Part shown: positions 8,835 through 17,070 of the stretch, one piece after another | How positions within the stretch are numbered: position 1 is the first letter of the stretch | Layout: each line of letters opens with the position of its first letter | From: DAOMNN01 sp050486545 | Lineage (GTDB): Bacteria; Pseudomonadota; Gammaproteobacteria; Burkholderiales; Rhodocyclaceae | Assembly: GCA_050486545.1 (NCBI GenBank) | Contig: JBJHDM010000001.1 | Span: 58,285-122,284 of the forward strand | Length of the DNA: 64,000 nucleotides | Direction: 5' to 3' | Made by a program: the position numbers and the translations under genes | The notes under the pieces: model-generated | Database searches by the model: none | Seen by the model: only the letters and a program-made list of their open reading frames with translations | What the model was told of the DNA's origin: nothing

Positions 8835-9183
8835 GGTCGACTCCTTCCCGTTCGCGACCGGCGGGGTGCGGTCCGTGCAGCCGGTTGCGAACGATTTCAG
8901 TGTAGCAGTCCGTCGGTGTTCGGGCCGGCCACATGGGTCCGAAGCGACGGCAGGACGCGCCTGATGGAACTCTTCCGCTCTCATGGCACTTTGGATGTTG
9001 GAGCGTATCGGGCGATCCGGTTCCATGATCGCGACCATGATCGTCGTGCAATGGGTGTCTGGACGGAATCAAATTCATGGACTATGGTCGAATCCGAACG
9101 ATGGATGCCAGGGGAACGACATGGTGCGTGCCGCAGTGCTCCGTAGTGCTCTTGCCGTCTTGTTGACCGGGCGCTGAATCCAG
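8835..9183. other. 349-bp intergenic region between divergent VWA and protease genes
   Basis: This stretch separates the divergent VWA gene (start 8834) and the HtrA-like gene (start 9184), so it must hold promoters for both. I see two adjacent 12-bp units beginning CCATGATCG at 9023 and 9035, and several ATG-rich short repeats around 9070-9090. No clear sigma-70 pair, RNA gene or convincing coding frame was found. A 64-codon open frame at 8983-9177 has no recognisable features. Confidence 0.5.
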
Positions 9184-10143
9184 ATGGCACGGGTCACGCT
9201 CTACAGCCAATCCTCACGCCGCAAGCCGGTAGGGGGCGGGGCGCTTGCGACACCCGAACAGCCGGCTCCGTCCCGGCCCGATCCGGGGTCCGAAGGAGAG
9301 GAACCGGCCGCCTCCGGGGCGCAACGCAAGGCATCCTCGACGCAAGTGTTCGCGCGACGGGTCGAACGCAGTCTGTGGACAATGCTCGGCATCGTTCTTG
9401 CACTGGCGGTCGTGTTTTTCGTGTTGCCCCTGCGGCCGCCCGAGCCGGCTCAGGGCGAACAGGATCTCGACGCCGCGATCGACCGGGCCCTGGGACTGCG
9501 CGAAGCCTTTCCGCCCACGATGCGTGCCTACCGGGTCATTGCGCCGTCGGTCGTGCATGTGCGCGTATCCGCCAACGACGGGGGCGATGGTGGCGACGAT
9601 GACGCTGGCCGCGGCATCGGCTCAGGCGTCGTGATCGTCGACGACGGGATCATTCTCACCAATCTTCACGTGGTCCAGGCCGCCCGGCATATCCGCATCA
9701 CGTTCTCGAATGGCGAGGAGTCGGATGCCGTCATCGTCGGTGCCCGACCTGAACACGATCTGGCGGTGCTGCAGGCAACGAACGTCCCCGACGACCTCGT
9801 CGTGGCCACGCTGCGCTCGTCGGCCGATCTGGCGCCGGGGGTGCCCGTGGTGGCGGTCGGATTTCCGTTCGGGCTCGGCCCGACGGTGACGGCCGGGGTC
9901 GTGTCCGGACTGGGGCGCGACTTCCGCACACCGGAAGGGCAGCGCGTCCTGAGCAACCTCATCCAGTTCGATGCGGCCGCCAATCCGGGCAGTTCGGGCG
10001 GGCCACTGGTGACCCTGGATGGAGAAGTCGTCGGGATCGTCACCGGAATCCTGAATCCGAGCGGCAACGCGGTGTTCGTCGGCATCGGCTTTGCGGTGCC
10101 GATCGAGAGTGCCGCTGCTGCCGCGGGAATGTCGCCGTTCTGA
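9184..10143 (+). CDS. membrane-anchored trypsin-like serine protease (HtrA/DegS-like, no PDZ)
   Basis: The 319-residue protein has a proline-rich cytoplasmic N-terminus, one membrane helix at about residues 65-85, and an S1C-type protease domain. The catalytic triad is visible as His162 (LTNLHVV), Asp192 (EHDLAVL) and Ser271 (GSSGGPL). The protein stops shortly after the protease domain, so it lacks the PDZ domain that follows in DegS and DegP. It should act in the periplasm on substrates brought by other means. The ATG at 9184 has no good ribosome-binding site, so the start is uncertain. It lies 26 bp upstream of the moxR gene, which suggests a shared operon. Confidence 0.88.
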   Translation: MARVTLYSQSSRRKPVGGGALATPEQPAPSRPDPGSEGEEPAASGAQRKASSTQVFARRVERSLWTMLGIVLALAVVFFVLPLRPPEPAQGEQDLDAAIDRALGLREAFPPTMRAYRVIAPSVVHVRVSANDGGDGGDDDAGRGIGSGVVIVDDGIILTNLHVVQAARHIRITFSNGEESDAVIVGARPEHDLAVLQATNVPDDLVVATLRSSADLAPGVPVVAVGFPFGLGPTVTAGVVSGLGRDFRTPEGQRVLSNLIQFDAAANPGSSGGPLVTLDGEVVGIVTGILNPSGNAVFVGIGFAVPIESAAAAAGMSPF

Positions 10144-10169
10144 GCGGGTCGAACCAGGGAGGACAAGCC

Positions 10170-11186
10170 ATGCATGCAAAGGAATCGAACCGCAACGACG
10201 TCTCCGGATTGATGGAGCGCATCCTCTACGAGGTCAAGAAGGTCGTTGTCGGTCAGGACCACTTTCTCGAGCGCGTGCTCGTTGCGGTGCTTGCGCAGGG
10301 CCACCTGCTGGTCGAGGGCGTTCCAGGGCTGGCCAAGACGCTGACCGTGAAGACGCTCGCGAACACGATCCGGGGGACGTTCCATCGGATCCAGTTCACG
10401 CCCGACCTTGTGCCGGCGGACCTGATCGGAACCCGTATCTACAATCTCAAGAGCGGCGAGTTTACGACCTCGCTCGGCCCGGTGTTCACCAATCTGTTGC
10501 TGGCCGACGAGATCAACCGCGCGCCGGCCAAGGTCCAGAGTGCCCTGCTCGAGGTGATGCAGGAGTATCAGGTCACGATCGCCGGCCAGACCCATCGCGT
10601 CCCGCGTCCCTTCCTGGTCCTGGCGACCCAGAACCCGATCGAAACCGAAGGCACCTATCCGCTGCCCGAAGCCCAGGTGGACCGCTTCATGATGAAGGTG
10701 CTGGTGGGCTACCCGAGCGAGGAGGAGGAATTCACGATCGTCGAGCGGGTGACCGGCCCGGGCGTCGTCATCGGGCCGATGGCCTCGACCGAGGATCTGG
10801 CCGACTTGCAGCGTGCCTGCCGCACTGCCTATGTCGACCCCTCGCTGATCCAGTACGCCGTGCGGCTCGTTTCCGCGACCCGCGATCCCGAACGTTACGG
10901 TATCCCCGAAGTCGCCCGCTACCTCAGTTTCGGCGCCAGTCCGCGGGCTTCGATTCACCTCATCGAAGGTGCGCGTGCGCTGGCCTTCCTGCGTGGCCGC
11001 AGCTACGCGCTGCCCGAGGATGTGACCGACCTGGCGACCGACGTGCTCCGGCACCGGCTGGTACTCACCTACGAAGCGTTCTCGGATGCGCTCACGGCGG
11101 ACGATCTGCTCGACCGCATCATCGAGAAGATCCCCGCCCCCGAAAAGCCGCTGGAAAGCCATGTCCGGGTCGGCTCCCGATCCTGA
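10170..11186 (+). CDS. MoxR-family AAA+ ATPase
   Basis: The 338-residue cytoplasmic ATPase has a Walker A GVPGLAKT near residues 50-57, a Walker B LLADEINR near 110-117 and the C-terminal lid domain of MoxR proteins. MoxR ATPases act as chaperone-like partners of VWA proteins, helping metal insertion or complex maturation. The ATG follows a GGGAGGA ribosome-binding site. The downstream DUF58 gene starts inside its last codons, and a VWA gene follows, giving the classic moxR-DUF58-VWA order. Confidence 0.93.
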   Translation: MHAKESNRNDVSGLMERILYEVKKVVVGQDHFLERVLVAVLAQGHLLVEGVPGLAKTLTVKTLANTIRGTFHRIQFTPDLVPADLIGTRIYNLKSGEFTTSLGPVFTNLLLADEINRAPAKVQSALLEVMQEYQVTIAGQTHRVPRPFLVLATQNPIETEGTYPLPEAQVDRFMMKVLVGYPSEEEEFTIVERVTGPGVVIGPMASTEDLADLQRACRTAYVDPSLIQYAVRLVSATRDPERYGIPEVARYLSFGASPRASIHLIEGARALAFLRGRSYALPEDVTDLATDVLRHRLVLTYEAFSDALTADDLLDRIIEKIPAPEKPLESHVRVGSRS

Positions 11187-12096
11187 GCGCATTCTCGCGC
11201 GAATCGAGTGGACCGTGCTGCGGCGCCTGGACGGGCTGCTGCACGGCAACTACCGCACGTTGTTCCGCGGCTTTGGCCTGGACCTCGCCGACCTGCGCGA
11301 GTATCAGTACCACGACGATGTACGCCATATCGACTGGAACGTGACCGCGCGACTGCAGATGCCCTACGTGCGGCAGTACAACGAGGATCGCGAGGTGAAC
11401 GTGTGGTTCCTGCTCGATCTCAGTCCCTCGGTCGATTTCGGCTCCGGCCGGATGAAGCGCGCCCAGGCCATCGACTTCGTCGCGGTCATGGCGCGTGTGC
11501 TCACGCGCCACGGCAATCGGGTCGGTGCGCTGGTCTACGGCGACACGGTCGATACCGTGATTCCGGCGCGTAGCGGCCGACGGCAGGTGCTGTTGCTGCT
11601 GCACGAACTGATGCGACGGCCGCAGCTCGCGCGGGCCGCTCCGACGCGTCTGGGCGAGCTGATGCACCGCGCACTCGATGTCGTGCGGCGTCGTTCGCTG
11701 ATCTTCGTGATCTCGGACTTCATCAGCGCACCCGGGTGGCAACGAACGCTCGGGCACCTTTCCCAGCGGCACGAGGTCGTCGCGGTACGTCTGCTCGACC
11801 CCGCCGAAGTGGAGCTTCCGGACCTCGGCATGGTGGTCCTGGAGGATGCCGAAACCGGGGAGCAGCTCTTCGTCGATACGCACGACCGAGGATTTCGCGA
11901 GCGATTCCACAGTCTCGCCGAGGCACGCGAGCAGGCCTTGCGTGCGGCCTTCGGACAGGCCGGGGTCGACGCGCTCGTGTTGGCGACCGACGACGAGTTG
12001 GTCGACGCCCTGTGCCGGTTCGCCGACCTGCGCAATGCGCGAAGCCGTCTTGGCGCGGGAGGGGCGCTTCCGGCTCACCTCGAGGCACGTCCATGA
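11161..12096 (+). CDS. DUF58 domain protein
   Basis: The 311-residue protein belongs to the DUF58 family found next to moxR. It contains the conserved LREYQYHDDVRHIDW block near residues 40-55 and a VWA-like core with DLSPSVDF around residue 85, followed by an ISDF segment. No membrane helix is obvious, so it is probably cytoplasmic or peripheral. The ATG at 11161 overlaps the end of moxR by 26 bp, and its stop overlaps the start of the next VWA gene by 4 bp (ATGA). The three proteins are therefore expected in coordinated amounts. Molecular role unknown. Confidence 0.9.
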   Translation: MSGSAPDPERILARIEWTVLRRLDGLLHGNYRTLFRGFGLDLADLREYQYHDDVRHIDWNVTARLQMPYVRQYNEDREVNVWFLLDLSPSVDFGSGRMKRAQAIDFVAVMARVLTRHGNRVGALVYGDTVDTVIPARSGRRQVLLLLHELMRRPQLARAAPTRLGELMHRALDVVRRRSLIFVISDFISAPGWQRTLGHLSQRHEVVAVRLLDPAEVELPDLGMVVLEDAETGEQLFVDTHDRGFRERFHSLAEAREQALRAAFGQAGVDALVLATDDELVDALCRFADLRNARSRLGAGGALPAHLEARP

Positions 12097-13112
12097 ACTT
12101 CCTGTGGCCGACCATGCTCTGGTTGCTGCTCTGCGTTCCCGCACTGATCGCCCTGTACGTCGTGATCCTGCGACGGGGGCGCCGGGCGAGCCTGGCCCGG
12201 GGCGACCTTTCGATGCTGCGGCTGGCGGCCGAGCGCGGAACGGGGCTGCGCCGACATGTACCGGCATTGCTGTTGCTGCTCGCGCTGACGGCGCTGCTTG
12301 CGGCCGTTGCGCGCCCGACGGTGGAAATCCGCATCCCCTCGCGGGAGCAGACCGTCGTGCTGGCGATCGACGTTTCGGGTTCGATGCGCGCAACCGACAT
12401 CGAGCCCACGCGCCTGGCGGCGGCGCAGGCGGCCGCGCGCGCGTTCGTCGAACGTCAGCCGCGCCATGTCCGGATCGGGGTGGTGGCCTTTGCATCGACG
12501 GCTTCGCTCGTCCAGGCGCCGACGGATCGCCGTGACGAGATCCTTGCCGCCATCGACCGCCTGCAACCGCAGTACGGGACCGCGATCGGCAGTGCGATCG
12601 TCGTGGCGCTGGCGACGATCTTTCCGAATACCGGAATCGAAGAGATCCTGCCCCTGGACGGGGCACCGCCGCAGGGACTCGAGCGCGGTGGAAGCCGGCC
12701 CCAGGCGCCATCCGGTGCGCACGACTTCGCTGCGATCATCCTGTTGACCGATGGGCAGTCCAACGCCGGTCCGGATCCCGTCGATGCGGCACGCATCGCC
12801 GCCGACTTCGGCGTACGGGTCTACACGGTCGGGGTGGGAACGGTCGCCGGCGAAGTTCTCCAGGTGGAGGGGTGGTCGATGCGCGTCGGCCTGGACGAGG
12901 ACTCGTTGCGCGCGATCGCGGACCATACGCGCGGCAACTACTACCAGGCGCAGGACGCCGACGAGCTGATGCAGATCTATCGCAGACTGGAAACCCGGTT
13001 CGCGGTCCGGGCCGAGCTGGTCGAAGTGACTGGTGCGCTGACCGGGGCCGGTGCCTTGCTGGCCCTGATTTCGGCCTTTCTGTCGCTGCTCTGGTTCAAT
13101 CGCATCCTGTAG
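12093..13112 (+). CDS. VWA-domain membrane protein (BatA/BatB-like)
   Basis: The 339-residue protein starts with a membrane segment (residues 4-24), has a second at about residues 52-70, a VWA domain with a perfect MIDAS motif (AIDVSGSM), an LTDGQSNAGPDP loop, and a C-terminal membrane helix. The start is fixed by the ATGA overlap with the DUF58 gene. It is the last gene of the htrA-like/moxR/DUF58/VWA operon and has the same architecture as the divergently placed VWA protein at 7743-8834, so the two are probably paralogues that may form a heteromer. Target unknown. Confidence 0.9.
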   Translation: MNFLWPTMLWLLLCVPALIALYVVILRRGRRASLARGDLSMLRLAAERGTGLRRHVPALLLLLALTALLAAVARPTVEIRIPSREQTVVLAIDVSGSMRATDIEPTRLAAAQAAARAFVERQPRHVRIGVVAFASTASLVQAPTDRRDEILAAIDRLQPQYGTAIGSAIVVALATIFPNTGIEEILPLDGAPPQGLERGGSRPQAPSGAHDFAAIILLTDGQSNAGPDPVDAARIAADFGVRVYTVGVGTVAGEVLQVEGWSMRVGLDEDSLRAIADHTRGNYYQAQDADELMQIYRRLETRFAVRAELVEVTGALTGAGALLALISAFLSLLWFNRIL

Positions 13113-13124
13113 GCCGTCTCGATT

Positions 13125-14408
13125 TCAGCCGATCGATTGCCGGCAGCGGGTCTCGTGCGAGCACAACGACAGGACCAGTGACAGCACGATGCAGGCGGCG
13201 ATGAGCAGGAAACCGGACTGGAAGGCCTCGGGCGGATACTGGCGCACACCGTCCTCGATCGCACCCTGCCAGTTGCGGTCGAGCACCCAGCCGAAGGCCG
13301 GCTGCAACAGCATGCCGCCGAGTAGTGGCCCCATGTTGCAAACCCCCGATGCCGTGCCGGCCAGATGCGGCGGGACCGACTCCTTGTTGAACGCGAATCC
13401 GATGATGAGGTTGCCGGCGGCGAAACCGGCGACCAGCAGCACGACGATCAGTACGGGCAGGGGCAGGTGGACGAATCCGACCAGCCCCCAGCACGCGAGT
13501 GCCACGGCGCAGCCGGCGATATGCAGCGGCTTGCGGCGACCCAGCCGCTCCGACCAGGCGCCCAGCACCGGTCCGCCGATGGCCCATGCGACGAGGGATG
13601 CCGAAGTGATGGCGGCAGCGATGCTCGCATCGAGCCCGTAGGCCTGGCGCAGATAGGGCACACCCCACAGGCCGCCGAAGGTGAGGACCGCCCCGGCCAC
13701 GCCGATCGGGCTGACGAGCAGGATCCAGACGTTGCGGTAGGTCATCACCTCCAGCAGTCCGCGCAGGATCGAGACGTGGCCGTGTTGTCCCGCCTGCACC
13801 GGATGATGGCTTGCATAGCCGTATTGCTGCGGATCGTTTCGCACCCGCAGCCAGATCGCAACGGCGAGCACGGCGGTCACGGCGGCCGAGACCAGCATCA
13901 CCGGTCGCCAGCCGAAGGCATCGACCAGCAGTCGCAGTGGAACGCCGCCGAACACGCCGCCGACGATCCCCACGAACAGCGCCATGCCCGAGGCGAGGGC
14001 GAACTGGCGCGGTGCGAACCAGTGGGTCGCCAGCTTGAGCATCGAGACGAAGGCCACCGCCACGGAACCGCCAATCAGTAGCCGCCCAAAGCTCGCCCAG
14101 GCCAGGCTGTGGCTCATCGCGAACACGACGGTGCCGATTGCGGCCAGCGCCGCGCCAGCGGTGAGCAGCTTTCGCGCGCCCCAACGGTCCGCGAGGATGC
14201 CGGTCGGCACCTGCATGAGCACGTAGGCGTAGAAGTAGAACGCCGACAGGTTGCCCAGCGCCGCGCCGGTGATGGCGAACTCCGCCATCAGACGGTCGCT
14301 GATCACGGCCGGAGCCACCCGCTGGTAGAAGCCGATCAGGTACAGCAGTGCGCCCAGTCCCCATACGCTCCAGGCGAGGGTAGCGGGCGGAAGGGGTCTC
14401 GTTGTCAT
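13125..14408 (-). CDS. MFS transporter
   Basis: The 427-residue protein has about 12 hydrophobic segments and the major facilitator signature between helices 2 and 3 (GILADRWGARKLL). The N-terminal half resembles the nitrate/sugar-phosphate-like group of single-component carriers, but no substrate motif is decisive. It ends 12 bp from the convergent VWA gene, and its start lies 72 bp from the stop of the next co-directional MFS gene. Substrate unknown. Confidence 0.88.
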   Translation of the reverse strand: MTTRPLPPATLAWSVWGLGALLYLIGFYQRVAPAVISDRLMAEFAITGAALGNLSAFYFYAYVLMQVPTGILADRWGARKLLTAGAALAAIGTVVFAMSHSLAWASFGRLLIGGSVAVAFVSMLKLATHWFAPRQFALASGMALFVGIVGGVFGGVPLRLLVDAFGWRPVMLVSAAVTAVLAVAIWLRVRNDPQQYGYASHHPVQAGQHGHVSILRGLLEVMTYRNVWILLVSPIGVAGAVLTFGGLWGVPYLRQAYGLDASIAAAITSASLVAWAIGGPVLGAWSERLGRRKPLHIAGCAVALACWGLVGFVHLPLPVLIVVLLVAGFAAGNLIIGFAFNKESVPPHLAGTASGVCNMGPLLGGMLLQPAFGWVLDRNWQGAIEDGVRQYPPEAFQSGFLLIAACIVLSLVLSLCSHETRCRQSIG

Positions 14409-14480
14409 TGTCTGGTTTCGTATTCGCGACCCGGAACGAGCATTATCGCCCGTTCCGGGTCAGGCGTTGCACGCCGCCCA

Positions 14481-15743
14481 TCAGGAGGAAACATGCTGAC
14501 GGGCGAGAGGCGGGGCTGCGACCGGGGCGATCCGGCCGAGACCGCGCGCCGCCAGCAGCGCAACGCCGAGCAAGGCTGCGAGCGCTCCGATCATACCCGG
14601 CCAGCCGACGTGTTCCCAGGCCAGTCCCGACAGCGTGCCGACTACGCTCGATCCGACGTAGAAGCTGCACAGGTACAGCGCCGAGGCCAGTGCCCGCCGC
14701 TCCCCGGCCCGCCGGCCAACCCAGCCGCTGGCCGAGGTGTGCACGCCGAAGTAGCCGAAGGTAAACACCGCCACGCCGAGGATGACGACAATCAGCGTCT
14801 CGGACAGCGTCACGAACAGCCCCGCGGTGCAGATCGCCAGCATCGTGCCCAGCACCCGGCGTCGACCGATGCGGTCGATCAGGCGGCCCGTCCAGGCCGA
14901 AGAGAAGGTGCCCACCAGGTAGAGCAGGAACACCGCCCCGATCGCGGTCTGTCCCAGTGAGAACGGTGGCTCGTGCAGGCGGAAACCGAGATAGTTGTAC
15001 AGGCTGGCGAAGGCGCCCATGATCAGGAAGGCGATCAGGAACAGCCAGCGCAGGCCGGCGTCACCGAACAACACGCGTGCATCGCCGGCGATGCGTGCCG
15101 GGCGCATTGTTCTCGGCTTGAAGTGGCGCGAGGCCGGCAGGTACCGCCAGAACACGACCGCCGCAAGCACGCCGACCAGTCCGAGTACCGCGAGCGCGAT
15201 GCGCCACGAGGCGAAATCGGTGATTCCCGCGACGAGGAAACGCCCGCTCATCCCGCCAAGGGCATTGCCCGCGATGTAGAGGCCGATCGCCCGACCCTGT
15301 GCGTTGGGGGCGACCTCCTCGCCGAGGTAGGCCATCGCCGCGGCCGGCAGGCCGGCGATCACCGCACCCAACAGCAGACGCAGCACCAGCAACTGGTCGA
15401 AGCCCGTGGCGAATGCGGAAAGCAGCCCGATCGCCGCGGCCAGTACGAGCGCGATCTTCATGACGGTCTGGCGGCCGAAGCGGTCGGCCAGCACGCTTGC
15501 CGGAATCAGCATCGCCGCAAGGGATGCGGTGCCGGCCGAAACGAGCAGGCTCGCCCGCGTCGCACCCACGCCGAACTCGGCCGACAGCCCAGGCAAAATG
15601 GGTTGGGTCGCGTACAGCAGCGCGAAGGTCGCGAAACCGCCGGCGAACATCGCCAGGCTGGTGCGCCGGAAGTCCGGCGTGCCGGCCTCGATCAGCGGTG
15701 CTTCGGTGGTCGGGCAGGGGGGCATCTCTACAGGGGGTCTCAT
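14481..15743 (-). CDS. MFS transporter (YnfM-like)
   Basis: The 420-residue inner-membrane carrier has about 12 helices and a clear MFS motif A (ASVLADRFGRQTVM) after helix 2. The overall sequence resembles the YnfM/arabinose-polymer exporter group. The ATG at 15743 has a GGAGC ribosome-binding site; an alternative ATG at 15788 would add 15 residues. It is divergent from a LysR gene with a LysR-type box between them, so it is the probable target of that regulator. Substrate unknown, export more likely than import. Confidence 0.88.
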   Translation of the reverse strand: MRPPVEMPPCPTTEAPLIEAGTPDFRRTSLAMFAGGFATFALLYATQPILPGLSAEFGVGATRASLLVSAGTASLAAMLIPASVLADRFGRQTVMKIALVLAAAIGLLSAFATGFDQLLVLRLLLGAVIAGLPAAAMAYLGEEVAPNAQGRAIGLYIAGNALGGMSGRFLVAGITDFASWRIALAVLGLVGVLAAVVFWRYLPASRHFKPRTMRPARIAGDARVLFGDAGLRWLFLIAFLIMGAFASLYNYLGFRLHEPPFSLGQTAIGAVFLLYLVGTFSSAWTGRLIDRIGRRRVLGTMLAICTAGLFVTLSETLIVVILGVAVFTFGYFGVHTSASGWVGRRAGERRALASALYLCSFYVGSSVVGTLSGLAWEHVGWPGMIGALAALLGVALLAARGLGRIAPVAAPPLARQHVSS

Positions 15744-15832
15744 CGAAAGCTCCGGGGCGTGGCCCGTATTGCGGTCGGAATGCCGCATCCGATTCCGATG
15801 CTAGTGCGTCCTGTAAAATACGTCCAATATAT

Positions 15833-15847
15833 TGTTATGCTGAAACA
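15833..15847. promoter_or_regulatory. LysR-type T-N11-A binding box
   Basis: The sequence TGTT-ATGCTGA-AACA is a perfect inverted repeat with 7-bp spacer and satisfies the T-N11-A rule twice. It lies in the AT-rich intergenic region 18 bp before the LysR start and 90 bp from the divergent MFS start. It is a candidate autoregulatory and activation site. Confidence 0.6.
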
Positions 15848-15865
15848 TATATCTGGAAAGTATTC

Positions 15866-16804
15866 ATGGAGCTTCGCCACCTGCGCTATTTCGTCGCCGT
15901 CGCCGAGGAACTGAGCTTCACCCGTGCGGCCGAGCGCCTGCACATCGGCCAGCCGCCGCTGTCGATGCAGATCCGCGATCTCGAAGACGACGTCGGGGCC
16001 CGCCTGTTCGACCGCAGCCGCCGCCGCGTGGCGCTGACCGAGGCCGGCCGCCGCTTTCTCGAACATGCGCGCGAGATTCTTGCCCGTGCCCAACTCGCCG
16101 CCGAGGAGGCGCGCCGCACCGGGCGCGGTGAGACCGGCCAGTTGCGGGTGGGCTTCACGTCGTCGATGCCGTTCACCTCGACCCTGCCCGACCTGCTGTT
16201 CACGTATCGCCAGCGTCATCCGGGCGTGGCCCTGCAGTTGCGCGAGTTGTTTACCGCCGAACAGTTCGACGCGCTGCGGCGCGGGGCGCTGGACGTGGGC
16301 CTGGTGCGCTACGGCGGGCTGCAGGCGCCGGCTGGCGTGCGCGCGCGAGAGATCGGCCGCGACCCGCTGCGGCTGGTGGTCAATGCCGCCCATCCGCTTG
16401 CGCACCGCACCGAGGTGTCGCTGGCCGAGTTTCGCGACGACGGCTTCGTCGGTTTCCCGCCGGACGCCGGGACCGGGCTGCCCGCGATCTTCGCACGGCT
16501 GTGCGCGCAGGCGGGTTTCGAGCCGCGCATCGTCCAGACCGCGCGCGAAGCGACCACCCAGATCGGGCTGGTCGCCGCTGGCCTGGGGGTTGCGATGCTG
16601 CCCGCTCCGCTCGAGTGCGTTCGCCTGCCGCGCGTCCGCTATCTCACGCTCACCGACCCCGACGCCTGCTTCGCCGTCGCGGTCGCGACGCCGGAGCGCG
16701 AGCCGGACCGCCTGCTGGAAACCTTTCTGGACGTGCTCGACGAGGTGTCCGGACGCAACCCGACTGGCGGTGTTTCGTCCTGGAGTGGGGATGAACGCAG
16801 CTGA
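15866..16804 (+). CDS. LysR-family transcriptional regulator
   Basis: The 312-residue regulator begins MELRHLRYFVAVAEELSFTRAAE, the standard LysR helix-turn-helix, followed by a type 2 periplasmic-binding-like effector domain. The start at 15866 has a GGAAAG ribosome-binding site. It is closest in style to the CynR/CatR-like group with a compact effector domain. It probably controls the divergent MFS transporter at 14481-15743 through the T-N11-A box between them. The inducer is unknown. Confidence 0.92.
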   Translation: MELRHLRYFVAVAEELSFTRAAERLHIGQPPLSMQIRDLEDDVGARLFDRSRRRVALTEAGRRFLEHAREILARAQLAAEEARRTGRGETGQLRVGFTSSMPFTSTLPDLLFTYRQRHPGVALQLRELFTAEQFDALRRGALDVGLVRYGGLQAPAGVRAREIGRDPLRLVVNAAHPLAHRTEVSLAEFRDDGFVGFPPDAGTGLPAIFARLCAQAGFEPRIVQTAREATTQIGLVAAGLGVAMLPAPLECVRLPRVRYLTLTDPDACFAVAVATPEREPDRLLETFLDVLDEVSGRNPTGGVSSWSGDERS

Positions 16805-17070
16805 CGGGGCGATCCGGGTCGGACGATGGCGTCGATTGGATCGAGAACTCTTTCTACCGCGAGTGCTCGCGCCTTGTCGTAACAAGTGCCTTGTACCGTT
16901 CGCGTGTTGCGTGTTGGCGTCAAGGGCTTGGTGCAGGATAAGCGTCGTAATGCTCGACAAACCCGAATCGGATTTCAGTTGGTCGAGAACTATGTCGTAG
17001 ACCTCTTCCAGAAGGACCATGAGAATGTCGTAGCTTCAGCATCGGCGTGTCTACAACGAGGACTAACGAA

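Noticed and set aside
8983..9177. 64-codon open frame before the HtrA-like gene
   Set aside because: No recognisable motif, weak start context, and it occupies the expected divergent promoter region.
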